64,000 nt of DNA. Source: Moheibacter sp035515075 (lineage in GTDB: Bacteria; Bacteroidota; Bacteroidia; Flavobacteriales; Weeksellaceae). This document shows positions 48,969-57,970 of the stretch, in pieces. Made by a program: the position numbers and the translations under genes. Each line of letters opens with the position of its first letter. Position 1 is the stretch's first letter. Below the pieces are notes generated by a model. It was not told where the DNA came from, did not search any database, and saw only the letters and a list, made by a program, of their open reading frames with translations. The stretch lies in NCBI GenBank assembly GCA_035515075.1, contig DATJBZ010000029.1, forward strand, positions 1 through 64,000. Reading direction: 5' to 3'.

Positions 48969-50006
48969 TTATTTTATTCGCGCATTTCCATAGCGCATGC
49001 CCAAAGTGATTTTCCCAGTACCATGGCCAGTTGTTCCTTCATAACTTTTCTTAGAAGTGCTTTTGATGGCTTTCTGCATCGACAGACTTTCCGGATACTT
49101 CAAATCACCGTAGGAGAAATCGCCCTTCAATTGATAACCCGTATTCTTTGCCATCCCCAAAGAAACGTCAGCATAACTCGCCTCAATGTCAACCGATCGA
49201 AAAGCTGCGCCGACTTCATTGACCATGATGTTTCCGTAGCCCGCATGAATTTTCAGTTGTTGCGTCAATTGATTGATTTTGAAATTGGTGTATTTGCTTT
49301 CTGCCGTCAAATGTTGGATTTTATCCGCTTTCAAATTGCCGTATTTCAACTCAGCCACCACAGTTTTTGCGGATTCGAAATCACAATTGCTGTAGTTGGC
49401 TTTCAATTCGATGGCTTCAGATTTTGCCAAAGTGAAATTGCTGTAATCTGCCTGAATTTTCGCGGATTTGATGGAAGAGATGTCCGCAGAAGTCACATAC
49501 TGCAACTTGATTTGGTTGTTGCTATGGTTCAAATTCCCAACAGTCATGTTCCCATATTTTAGATCAATCAACGCGCTGCCATTCAGTTGATCTACTGCAA
49601 AATTTCCATACATGTTTTTGATGTTAATTTTGGCAGATTTGGGCAATTTTACAAAATACTGAATGCGCATGTTGCTTCGGTTGCGATTGGAAACCGAACC
49701 GATTTTCGTGATGGCAGCGACCAAATTGGCACTGTTCGAAAAATCAACCGTGATCGCATTGATCCTTTCTTTGACTGCTTGTGGATCCGTGCCATCCACT
49801 TTGATTTCGATGTGAAATTCAATGGTATTTTTGTTCCAAGTGCTCAAATTCAAATTGCCATATCGGTTGTCAATTTGCAATTCCACCTGAGAATCGACTT
49901 GAAAAGTTTTGTCGATCACCTTGGTCTCAGCCGAAACAATCGACGCTGCAAAAACCAGTTGAAATCCGAAAAATAGCAAAAAAGAAAGTGCTTTATAAAC
50001 TTTCAT
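48969..50006 (-). CDS. DUF4097-like secreted beta-solenoid protein
   Basis: A 345-residue protein with a signal peptide (MKVYKALSFLLFFGFQLVF, then AASIVSAE). The ATG at 50006 is preferred to the one at 50030 because it places the signal peptide at the very start; it still overlaps the preceding gene by 14 bp. A motif of Tyr-Gly-Asn/Asp recurs at roughly 20-residue steps: RYGNLNL, MYGNFAV, KYGNMTV, KYGNLKA, GYGNIMV, SYGDLKY, RYGNARI, with YSN/YTN variants between. This marks the rungs of a beta-helix as in DUF4097/DUF2807 proteins. Its function is unknown; it is part of the sigma-factor operon. Confidence 0.75.
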   Translation of the reverse strand: MKVYKALSFLLFFGFQLVFAASIVSAETKVIDKTFQVDSQVELQIDNRYGNLNLSTWNKNTIEFHIEIKVDGTDPQAVKERINAITVDFSNSANLVAAITKIGSVSNRNRSNMRIQYFVKLPKSAKINIKNMYGNFAVDQLNGSALIDLKYGNMTVGNLNHSNNQIKLQYVTSADISSIKSAKIQADYSNFTLAKSEAIELKANYSNCDFESAKTVVAELKYGNLKADKIQHLTAESKYTNFKINQLTQQLKIHAGYGNIMVNEVGAAFRSVDIEASYADVSLGMAKNTGYQLKGDFSYGDLKYPESLSMQKAIKSTSKKSYEGTTGHGTGKITLGMRYGNARIK

Positions 50007-50541
50007 TTGGATGGGAATTAATTTCTTCATGATGGGAAATGTTATCTAATGTTTGTTGTAAAATTTCAATTTGCAATTGCAAGTTCAATAAGATGGATTG
50101 GATGACTTGTGGATTGCCGCCACTTTCTTGTAAATCTTTCAAGATCTCTTGGTGTTCTGTTTGTAACGCAGTCAGTTTTTTGAAAGAATCATCGATCATG
50201 CCTTGGTTGTTGTTTTCCATCAAATCCATCAATCGCTCTGATTTTTGTTCAACGATGAAACTCAAATGATCACTGGCCTCGTTCAATTCCAACGAATAAT
50301 CTGCCAATTCGACCGCATGGTTGGGCGTTTTTTCTGGACGAATTTCCAACCAATAGTAAATGCTCAATAAAAATAATGGGATAAATACCGCAGCAATTCT
50401 CCAATAATTGACCGGAGGTTTAGCTTGTTTATTGGCATTCAAACGAGCCAAAAACCGATTTTCATGTCCTTCAGGCAATTCAAATTCTGGTTGAATGTGT
50501 TGTTTGTTTGCTTTCAAAATCTTTTTCCAGTGGTCTTCCAT
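49993..50541 (-). CDS. Membrane-anchored putative anti-sigma factor
   Basis: A 182-residue protein with a cytoplasmic N-terminal part (1-45), one membrane span (VNYWRIAAVFIPLFLLSIYY, about 44-63) and a largely helical extracytoplasmic domain. No zinc-binding anti-sigma motif (HxxxCxxC) is present, so the assignment rests on topology and on its place 5 bp after the ECF sigma gene. The C-terminal half contains repeated Leu/Gln helices (LLNLQLQIEILQQTL) that may dimerise. It overlaps the next gene. Confidence 0.7.
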   Translation of the reverse strand: MEDHWKKILKANKQHIQPEFELPEGHENRFLARLNANKQAKPPVNYWRIAAVFIPLFLLSIYYWLEIRPEKTPNHAVELADYSLELNEASDHLSFIVEQKSERLMDLMENNNQGMIDDSFKKLTALQTEHQEILKDLQESGGNPQVIQSILLNLQLQIEILQQTLDNISHHEEINSHPNESL

Positions 50542-50546
50542 ATTGT

Positions 50547-51080
50547 TTAATTTAATAGGCCAATCAATTTATTTTTCGCACGATTGAGCATGGTTCGCGA
50601 ATGGGCATGACTCAAATTGAGTATTTCAGAAATCTCCTGATGGTCATAACCTTCCAAATAAAAAAGCGACAAAATGATGCGGTAATTTTCCGGCAAATCC
50701 TCCATGGCTTTTTTGACCAAATTGATTTTTTCTGTCAAATCAATTTCTGGGAAACTGTCTTCCATTTCCAAATGTTCAATCGACTCCGTTTGTGCATACA
50801 TCGTATCAACTTTCAAATAATCCAAAGCGCGATGGACCACAATTCTTTTGAGCCAAGCACCAAAAGTGGCTTCTCCCTTGAATTCATCCAACTTTTCAAA
50901 AGCCATCAAAAAAGCATCCTGCATGGCTTCTTCTGCACGCAAATCATCTTTGATGATGTTTCGACTGATCTGATACATCGCACGAGCATACTTTTTGTAC
51001 ACTTTCATTTGTGCCTGCGCATTGCCCAAACGACATTGTTTGATCAGCTGTTTTTCATGAAGTGATGGAATAATTCTCAA
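50547..51080 (-). CDS. ECF-type RNA polymerase sigma factor
   Basis: A 177-residue sigma-70 family protein lacking regions 1 and 3. Region 2 runs from about 28 to 95 (AMQDAFLMAFEKLDEFKGEA, then FGAWLKRIVVHRALDYL), and region 4 covers about 120-172 with the helix-turn-helix EGYDHQEISEILNLSHAHSR. No ATG gives a complete region 2; the best start is the TTG at 51080 (MRIIPSLHEKQLIKQC). It heads the operon sigma / anti-sigma-like / DUF4097-like / DUF2807. Such ECF factors usually respond to envelope signals and activate their own operon. Confidence 0.88.
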   Translation of the reverse strand: MRIIPSLHEKQLIKQCRLGNAQAQMKVYKKYARAMYQISRNIIKDDLRAEEAMQDAFLMAFEKLDEFKGEATFGAWLKRIVVHRALDYLKVDTMYAQTESIEHLEMEDSFPEIDLTEKINLVKKAMEDLPENYRIILSLFYLEGYDHQEISEILNLSHAHSRTMLNRAKNKLIGLLN

Positions 51081-51233
51081 AATAAATGTGCTAACTAAAC
51101 TAAAGACGAGTGAATGTTGGAGAATGTTACACCAAAACTCAAACTCTTTTTATACCCAACTTTTATTTTCCTTGTAAAAGACTATAGAATAAGCGTTTAA
51201 TTCAAAATAAAAAAGACTTGCAATAATGTTCAA

Positions 51234-51271
51234 TAAAAAAACAACCGCACTTTATAACAAATGAGGTTGTT
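51234..51271 (-). terminator. Terminator of the 232-aa lipoprotein gene
   Basis: AACAACC/GGTTGTT stem with an 18-base loop; the minus-strand transcript ends in a T-run (A-run at 51234-51239 on the plus strand). Confidence 0.65.
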
Positions 51272-51326
51272 CCTTTAAAAAATAAAATTCCAATAAAAAT
51301 CGATGAATTTTGACAATTCAATGAAA

Positions 51327-52025
51327 TCAATTACATTTTGCCAAAGCCTTTTCTGCCAATTTCACGGCCAATTGTTTGTTTTCTTCCGCATCTTGACTGA
51401 TTTTGATAATGATCGTAAATGAAGCCCTTCCAGCCAAAACCACCAATTCTCCACCATATTGCTCATTCCATTTGTACCAAGCGCTTGATCCCAAATTCGG
51501 CACAGCCTCCCAACTGCTTTTCGCACGAACCGCCATCAAATCTTTCCCAGTTGCTTTTACTTCCTCTGCTTGTTTTTCCAAATTCGCATCAATTTGTTTC
51601 AATTCCTCATCAGACAACTGCTTGTAACCCATGTCAAAAACATCAACAGTACTTTCCAAATCAATCTCTTTCGACATGAAAGAAAGCATTTTGATACCCA
51701 TTGTATTTTGGTCAGGAATTTCCATCGTCATCCCAGAAATTTCCATTGGAAAAGAAGGACGATCACTTTCCCACGTATAAGTATACATTCCATAACTACC
51801 AGATCTTAAATCCTCTTTTGCTTGGTCAAAATCAATTGGATAGACTGCATTCATTTCCTCTTTGGTCAACAACAAATTGTAGTTCGATTCAAAGTCATAC
51901 AAACAATCATAAGATTGGATTGTTTTCTTAGAAGATTCAACAACATTTTCTGAAGATTTTTTGTCCGAAGAACCACAAGAAAGCACGCCCAATGCAATAC
52001 CTGTTATTAATGCCATTTTTTTCAT
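51327..52025 (-). CDS. Hypothetical lipoprotein, 232 aa
   Basis: Not assigned to a known family. The signal peptide ends in the lipobox GVLSC with Cys17, followed by a Ser/Lys-rich linker. The mature part is mixed alpha/beta with several Met residues around 85-115 (FPMEISGMTMEIP) and a basic/acidic helical C terminus (AVKLAEKALAKCN). The Met-rich stretch could bind metal, but that is speculative. It is monocistronic with its own terminator. The 284 bp upstream (52026-52309) carry the palindrome described below. Confidence 0.7.
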   Translation of the reverse strand: MKKMALITGIALGVLSCGSSDKKSSENVVESSKKTIQSYDCLYDFESNYNLLLTKEEMNAVYPIDFDQAKEDLRSGSYGMYTYTWESDRPSFPMEISGMTMEIPDQNTMGIKMLSFMSKEIDLESTVDVFDMGYKQLSDEELKQIDANLEKQAEEVKATGKDLMAVRAKSSWEAVPNLGSSAWYKWNEQYGGELVVLAGRASFTIIIKISQDAEENKQLAVKLAEKALAKCN

Positions 52026-52116
52026 ATTGATTAAATTTTAGTGAAAGACCAAACTAAGTCTTTAATTCCGAAAAACAATCATATTTTTTTTAGAAAATAG
52101 ACAAAACAAAAAGGAG

Positions 52117-52132
52117 CCCTCTTCGAAGAGGG
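52117..52132 (+). repeat. Perfect palindrome CCCTCTTCGAAGAGGG
   Basis: A perfect 16-bp inverted repeat with no spacer, embedded in AGGAG...GGATTGAGGGGAG. This G-rich surrounding resembles dispersed repetitive sequences seen between genes in other Bacteroidota. Only one copy is visible in the window. Confidence 0.5.
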
Positions 52133-52309
52133 GATTGAGGGGAGATGTTTGCATTTATAAAACAAACGACCGCAAGCAGGATTGACATTGTTCCAACGAC
52201 AATTTAACCAACAACCCGTTCACCAATAAAAAATTGAATTGCTTCATATAGGCAAAAAGAGATAGCTTCGCCGATGAACAATTGAATGCACAATTTGAAA
52301 CAAAAAATC

Positions 52310-55138
52310 ATGGAAGAATTTATTCCCAACCAAAGATATTCGAGTTTAGGCGAACCGGAATTGGGCGTGGGTACAGTGACAGAAGTAAGCAAAGGAAAGG
52401 TGCAAATATTTTTTCCTTTGGCCAACGAAGAACGGCTTTACGCCACCGAAAGCGCACCACTCATCCGAACAATTTTCAAAATAGGCGACACCATCACCGA
52501 CCAAGAAGGTCAAAGTTTGGTCGTAGAGGATGTGACCTTACAAGACGGATTGTATGTGTATTTCGGACAAGGCATAAAAATGCACGAAGCCTCCTTAGGC
52601 GCAGGGACAGTAGCCCGCAACGTGCAAGATCGCCTGTTTGCTGGCGAGGTAGATTCGCTTGAAATGTTTGCTTTGCGCAGAGAGAGTTTGTACCATGATT
52701 ACAACAGAAAGAAGGCATCGGTTTTTGGCTTTGTCGGCGGAAAAATTGATTTGATTCCACACCAATTGTACATTGCACACGAAGTCAGTGAGCGATTTGC
52801 GCCACGTGTCTTGTTGTCGGATCAAGTAGGATTAGGCAAAACCATTGAAGCCTGTTTGATCTTGCATCGGATGTTGGTAAGTGGACGCATTTCCAGAGCG
52901 ATGATTGTTGTGCCAGAATCTTTGGTGCACCAATGGTTTGTAGAAATGTACCGAAAATTCAATTTGTGGTTCCATATATTTGACGAAGCGCGAAGCGCCT
53001 CCTTGGAAGAAAGCGCGCCCGATGGCAACCCTTTTTTGGATGATCAACTGATCATTTGTAGCATTGAATTTTTGGCCAATTCCCAAAAGCGAAGCGCCCA
53101 AGCGATCGCTGCCCATTGGGACATGTTGGTTGTCGATGAAGCCCATCATTTGGCCTGGTCTGAAAACGAAGTGAGTCCAGCCTATCAAATCATAGAATTA
53201 CTCAGCCAAAGTACCAAAGGATTGTTACTTTTGACGGCTACGCCTGAACAATTGGGCGCAGAAAGTCACTTTGCACGCCTCCGATTGCTCGATCCCGTTC
53301 GCTACAACAACTACCATGATTTTGTCCACGAATCCAAAGGAAACAAAGAAATGGCGCTTTTGATGGAGAAATTGTCAACCGATCAAACATTGGATGCACA
53401 TGAAATCGAATGCTTGGAAAAGCTATTTTCGAAAGAGCGAATCGCTCAATTGCCACAAGGCCATTCTTTGCTAAAGCATCAATTGATTGAAGATGTATTG
53501 GACCAATACGGACCGGGAAGAAATTTATTTCGAAATACACGTTTGGCAATGAAGGGTTTTCCCAAAAGAATCGCACACCTCGTGCCCATTCAACCCAAAG
53601 AGAACCAAGAGTTTTGGATCGGCCGTTCAAACAATGAATTTCTCATTGATGCCAACCAAGATGGCGCTACACCAGCAAGTCAAGCACTCAACTTTGGGGA
53701 AGATCCGCGTTTGGATTGGTTGCTCAACAAAATGGAAACCATCTATCCTGAAAAGATCTTGTTGATTTGCCGTTCCAAAGAAAAGGTTTTGGCCTTAGAG
53801 TCAGCAATCAGTGAACGCATCAGAATCAATGCAGGTGTTTTTCATGAAGAACTGACTTTGGTGCAACGCGATCGAAACGCCGCTTGGTTTGCCGATCATG
53901 AAGAAGCCCAAATTCTACTCTGTTCAGAAATAGGCAGCGAAGGACGAAACTTTCAATTTGTTCACCACCTCGTATTATTTGATGTGCCTTTTCATCCCGA
54001 ATTGTTGGAACAGCGCATTGGACGTTTGGACCGAATTGGCCAAAAAAATGATATCCACATCCATGTACCTTATTTTGTTGGAAGTCCTCAAAACGCTTTG
54101 ATCAACTGGCTTCATGAAGGATTGGATGCTTTTGAAACCAATTTAGAAGGTGGCAATGTCCTTTACCAAGAATTCAATCAGCCTTTGATGGAAATTTGTC
54201 GTGAATTTTCAACCAATGAAAAACAGACTGCTTTAAAAGAATTGATTGCCGAAACCCAACAGTTCCAACAAAAGTTGAATAAAAATTTGGCAGAAGGAAG
54301 GGACCGAATGTTGGAAATGAATTCATTTCGTCCAGAAATAGCCGAAAAATTGATCCAACAGATTCAAGCCGAAGACAAAAACACTGCCTTGGAAAGTTAT
54401 TTGACCCAAGTTTTTCAGTATTTTGATGTGGAAATGGAAGACCTCGCGGCCCGAACCTATTTGCTTCATCCCTCCGCCATGATTTCGGAAGCTTTTCCTT
54501 CGATTCCGCGCGAAGGCATTCCAATCACTTTTGACCGAAAAAGAGCGATCCGCCGAGACGATGTGCATTTTTTAAGCTGGGAACATCCCATGGCTGTTGA
54601 AGCGTTGGACAAAATTTTGGGCACTGATTTTGGCAGCGCAAGTTTTGGAATCTTGAGAGGAAGCGAAGATGCTGGATTGTTGTTGGAATTACTTTTTGTG
54701 TTGGAAACAGCAGGCGAGGAGCGCACCGCAATTGATCGTTTTTTACCCAATACGCCGATTCGGATCGTTGTAGATCACACAGGAAATGAAGTGACAGAAG
54801 ATTTTTCAGCTGATTTTTTTAATAAAAAATTAACTTTAGGTCAAGTGAGTAACTTTATTGATAATGAGGTTTTTGTGGAAATATTGTTACCGAAAATGAT
54901 TGAAGAAGCCATGCACATGGCAGAGGAGGTGTCCGACAAAGAAATTGACCAAGCTTTGCAACGCATGAATGCCCAACTGAACCATGAAATTGCACGTCTG
55001 AAGCATCTCCAAAAACAAAATCCCAACATCCGAGACAGCGAAATTCAAACGGCTGTGGATGAACAAGAAAAACTGACCGCCTTGATACAGAAAGCCCGGA
55101 TCCGTTTGGACGCGATCTTATTGATTCAGAAAGAATAG
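52310..55138 (+). CDS. rapA: RapA-type SWI2/SNF2 RNA-polymerase-associated helicase-like protein
   Basis: A 942-residue Swi2/Snf2 ATPase. An N-terminal Tudor-like region (FIPNQRYSSLGEPELGVGTV) matches RapA. The ATPase core has DQVGLGKT (171-178, motif I), the DEAHH box (276-280), LLLTATP (motif III), the C-terminal lobe with EQRIGRLDRIGQ (motif VI), then the RapA C-terminal domains. E. coli RapA recycles RNA polymerase and is about 970 residues, so the length fits. ATG 52310 gives MEEFIPNQRY; the in-frame codon at 52286 adds 8 residues. RapA is best known in Gammaproteobacteria, so horizontal acquisition is possible. No promoter match was found. Confidence 0.9.
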   Translation: MEEFIPNQRYSSLGEPELGVGTVTEVSKGKVQIFFPLANEERLYATESAPLIRTIFKIGDTITDQEGQSLVVEDVTLQDGLYVYFGQGIKMHEASLGAGTVARNVQDRLFAGEVDSLEMFALRRESLYHDYNRKKASVFGFVGGKIDLIPHQLYIAHEVSERFAPRVLLSDQVGLGKTIEACLILHRMLVSGRISRAMIVVPESLVHQWFVEMYRKFNLWFHIFDEARSASLEESAPDGNPFLDDQLIICSIEFLANSQKRSAQAIAAHWDMLVVDEAHHLAWSENEVSPAYQIIELLSQSTKGLLLLTATPEQLGAESHFARLRLLDPVRYNNYHDFVHESKGNKEMALLMEKLSTDQTLDAHEIECLEKLFSKERIAQLPQGHSLLKHQLIEDVLDQYGPGRNLFRNTRLAMKGFPKRIAHLVPIQPKENQEFWIGRSNNEFLIDANQDGATPASQALNFGEDPRLDWLLNKMETIYPEKILLICRSKEKVLALESAISERIRINAGVFHEELTLVQRDRNAAWFADHEEAQILLCSEIGSEGRNFQFVHHLVLFDVPFHPELLEQRIGRLDRIGQKNDIHIHVPYFVGSPQNALINWLHEGLDAFETNLEGGNVLYQEFNQPLMEICREFSTNEKQTALKELIAETQQFQQKLNKNLAEGRDRMLEMNSFRPEIAEKLIQQIQAEDKNTALESYLTQVFQYFDVEMEDLAARTYLLHPSAMISEAFPSIPREGIPITFDRKRAIRRDDVHFLSWEHPMAVEALDKILGTDFGSASFGILRGSEDAGLLLELLFVLETAGEERTAIDRFLPNTPIRIVVDHTGNEVTEDFSADFFNKKLTLGQVSNFIDNEVFVEILLPKMIEEAMHMAEEVSDKEIDQALQRMNAQLNHEIARLKHLQKQNPNIRDSEIQTAVDEQEKLTALIQKARIRLDAILLIQKE

Positions 55139-55199
55139 AAATGAAAGAAAGAATAATGGATTTAAATGCATAATTAGTTACACTTTTAAGATTCTTAAT

Positions 55200-55207
55200 T
55201 ACTTTTG
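55200..55207 (+). promoter_or_regulatory. -7 promoter element very close to the ZIP start codon
   Basis: TACTTTTG, perfect, with only 4 bp before the ATG at 55212. Confidence 0.45.
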
Positions 55208-55211
55208 CAAA

Positions 55212-55898
55212 ATGTTTGAAGTCTTGGTATTGATTTCCTCAGTGGCCATCGGCGTCGTATTGGGGCAATTATTTGTAGGGAAAAAGAATTTGGCGAAGTT
55301 TCTATTGACTTTTAGCGGTGCTTTCTTTTTGGCGGTTGCTGTATTGGAAATTTTCCCAAGTGTTTATGAAGTCCATGACCACACGATCGGCTTGTACGTT
55401 TTGGCAGGCTTATTTTTTCAGATGTTGGTCGAGTCCTTGAGCAAAGGCGCAGAGCATGGACATGTACATTTTAGCGAAAGAAAATCCTTTCCTGTATCGA
55501 TTTTCATCGGTTTGTTTTTGCACTCTTTTTTCGAAGGCATGCCGATTTTACACCAAGCTTCTCAAAATTTACTTTGGGCGATTTTCATCCACAACATTCC
55601 GATTACCATGGTATTGTATGGTGCCATTTCACAATTGAAAATCAGCAAAATGTATCAATTGCTTTTTATCTTGGCTTTCGCCATGGCAGGTCCTTTGGGC
55701 GTGATCTTTGGCGATGTAATGATGTTCAATTACCACCACCAAGTTTCGGCTTTTGTCGCGGGAATTTTCATCCACATTGCTACAGTGATTTTATTTGAAA
55801 GTACAGACAGCCATAAATTCAAAGCCCAAAAGGTCATGACTGTCCTTTTGGGCTTTGTGATTGCTTATTTAACCATTGAAATGGGACATGCCCATTGA
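55212..55898 (+). CDS. ZIP-family divalent metal transporter
   Basis: A 228-residue membrane protein of the ZIP (zinc/iron permease) family with about eight hydrophobic segments. The metal-binding helices are recognisable as FLHSFFEGMPI and FIHNIPITMVLYG; the histidine-rich loop EHGHVHFSE (around 80-90) lies between spans 3 and 4. This form is shorter than most ZIP proteins and has been called ZIP-like in Bacteroidota. Zinc is the likely substrate. The stop is 6 bp from the convergent dsbD gene. Confidence 0.85.
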   Translation: MFEVLVLISSVAIGVVLGQLFVGKKNLAKFLLTFSGAFFLAVAVLEIFPSVYEVHDHTIGLYVLAGLFFQMLVESLSKGAEHGHVHFSERKSFPVSIFIGLFLHSFFEGMPILHQASQNLLWAIFIHNIPITMVLYGAISQLKISKMYQLLFILAFAMAGPLGVIFGDVMMFNYHHQVSAFVAGIFIHIATVILFESTDSHKFKAQKVMTVLLGFVIAYLTIEMGHAH

Positions 55899-55903
55899 TG
55901 GCT

Positions 55904-57970
55904 TTATTTTTTATGGTAAGCGTCAATGCCTGACTTCATCCAATCCAAATATTTGTCAATGTCCAATACCGCACCGATCGGTTCGTTGTAATTGTTCAGA
56001 TCTGCATCGACAATGATGTAGTACGGTTGTGCATTGTTGTTGTATTTTTCAATTTGGAAAACCGTCCATTTGTTGCCCACCGTTTTTAAATTTCGTCCCA
56101 AGGTTTTGGAATAAACTTGCTCGTCTTTTGGCAACAAAGTTCTTTCGTCCACATACAAAGAAACCAAAATCACATCATTCAAAATCGATTCTTTCACACG
56201 TGGATCCGACCATACGTTTTCTTCAACACGGCGACAATTCGCACAAGCATGACCTGTGAAATCAATCATGATCGGCTTGTTGACTTCTTTTGAATATTCG
56301 ATTGCATCTGCCAAATCCAAAAAGGCTGGAATTTGATGTGGTCCGTATTTTTGTCCTTTTAGCAAACCACCAGCGTTATTGGAAGAAACAGCCGTCGAAG
56401 CTTTCCCAACACCATTGGGTGATTCTGCGTATTGAATTGGAGGCGTCAAGCCACTCAACAATTTCACAGGTGCACCCCATAAACCTGGAATCATATAAAT
56501 CACAAAAGTAAAGGTCAAAATCGCGAAAAATAAACGAGGAACGCTGATACTTCCTTCTGGCGCATCCAATTGCATTCTGAATTTGCCTAACAAATAGAAG
56601 CCCATCAATCCAAATACGGCAATCCAGATTGCTAAGAACATTTCTCTTTCTAACCAGTGGGCTTGCCATACCAAATCTGCGTTGGACAAGAATTTAAAAG
56701 CAAAAGCCAATTCCAAAAATCCAATACATACTTTTACCGTATTCATCCAACCACCCGATTTGGGCATGGAATTGATCCAACTTGGAAAAATCGCAAACAA
56801 AACAAAAGGAATCGCCAAAGTCACTGAGAATCCCAATGATCCTACCAGCAAACTATAATATTCTCCCGTTTGGGCTGCTTGCGCAGCCAATCCACCAATG
56901 ATCGGTAGGGTACAAGAGAAGGAAATGATCACCAAAGTAAAGGCCATGAAGAAAATACCGATGTAACCGCCTTTGTCGGCTTTTTTATCGGTGAAATTCG
57001 CCCAGCTCGATGGCAAAGTCAATTCAAATGCACCAAAAAATGAAATCGCAAAAATGATGAAAATCACAAAGAAAGCAATGTTCACCCAGGGATTGGTTGC
57101 AAACTCATTCAATGCTGATGCACCAAATATCCAAGTAGCCAAAGCCGCAATGCCCACAAAAATCAAAATGATGGACAAACCATACACCATGGCTTTTGTA
57201 ATGCCTTGTCCGCGGTCCTTGCTCTGTTTGGTAAACAAACTAACGGTCAAAGGAATCATCGGAAAAATACACGGCATCACCAAGGCCAACAATCCGCCTG
57301 AAACACCCAATAAGAAAATGGCCCAAAGACTTTTATTTTCTTGTTCAGTATTTTCATCTTCTACTGTTGCAACAACGGCAGCATCAGTTGTTTGTTCTGT
57401 CGATAGATTCTCAATCGCCAAAGAATCCGCGCTTTCTTCCACTGCACTTATTTCAGTGGTAGCTTCTTCTTCTGGCGTAACTTCTTCCGCTGTTGTTTCT
57501 TCTGTCGCAGCTACTTTGGGAGTGATTTTGACTGAAAAGTCTTGCCAATCGGGTGGAAGACACTTCTCTGCATCACAAACTTGTGTTTCTGCACTAAATT
57601 TGATCGAAGTTTCTTTCGCATCTTTGAGTTTTATTTTTTGTTTGAAAGTAACTTTATTTTCATAAAACTTTTCTTGCTGCATGAACAATTCACTGTACGC
57701 ATCCATCAATTTTCCGATTTCCAAAGTTTTCCCAACCAACTGAACATTGGGATTGCTTTCAAATTCTACCGTTGCTGGCACGCCAATTCCATCATCAGGA
57801 TGTTGTTGAGAATACATGTGCCAACCCGCATCTATTTTTGCATGAAGCAAAACTTCGTATTCATTGTTGCCTAAATCTTTGGTTTCTGTCGTCCATTTGA
57901 CGGGGGTTAGTATTTGTGCTCCCAGGAAAAATGGGAGAAAAAACAGGAATAACAGTGTTTTTTTTAACAT
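55904..57970 (-). CDS. dsbD: Thiol:disulfide interchange protein DsbD
   Basis: A 688-residue three-part reductase that carries electrons from cytoplasmic thioredoxin to the periplasm. Signal peptide (1-18); N-terminal DsbD-alpha domain (about 20-150) with Cys132 and Cys137; a Glu/Thr/Ala-rich linker (153-212); the membrane domain with Cys234 in MPCIFPMIPL and Cys353 in SFSCTLPIIG; and the C-terminal thioredoxin-like domain with CANC (Cys576, Cys579). All redox pairs are present. It overlaps the tilS stop by 7 bp and is cotranscribed. Confidence 0.92.
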   Translation of the reverse strand: MLKKTLLFLFFLPFFLGAQILTPVKWTTETKDLGNNEYEVLLHAKIDAGWHMYSQQHPDDGIGVPATVEFESNPNVQLVGKTLEIGKLMDAYSELFMQQEKFYENKVTFKQKIKLKDAKETSIKFSAETQVCDAEKCLPPDWQDFSVKITPKVAATEETTAEEVTPEEEATTEISAVEESADSLAIENLSTEQTTDAAVVATVEDENTEQENKSLWAIFLLGVSGGLLALVMPCIFPMIPLTVSLFTKQSKDRGQGITKAMVYGLSIILIFVGIAALATWIFGASALNEFATNPWVNIAFFVIFIIFAISFFGAFELTLPSSWANFTDKKADKGGYIGIFFMAFTLVIISFSCTLPIIGGLAAQAAQTGEYYSLLVGSLGFSVTLAIPFVLFAIFPSWINSMPKSGGWMNTVKVCIGFLELAFAFKFLSNADLVWQAHWLEREMFLAIWIAVFGLMGFYLLGKFRMQLDAPEGSISVPRLFFAILTFTFVIYMIPGLWGAPVKLLSGLTPPIQYAESPNGVGKASTAVSSNNAGGLLKGQKYGPHQIPAFLDLADAIEYSKEVNKPIMIDFTGHACANCRRVEENVWSDPRVKESILNDVILVSLYVDERTLLPKDEQVYSKTLGRNLKTVGNKWTVFQIEKYNNNAQPYYIIVDADLNNYNEPIGAVLDIDKYLDWMKSGIDAYHKK

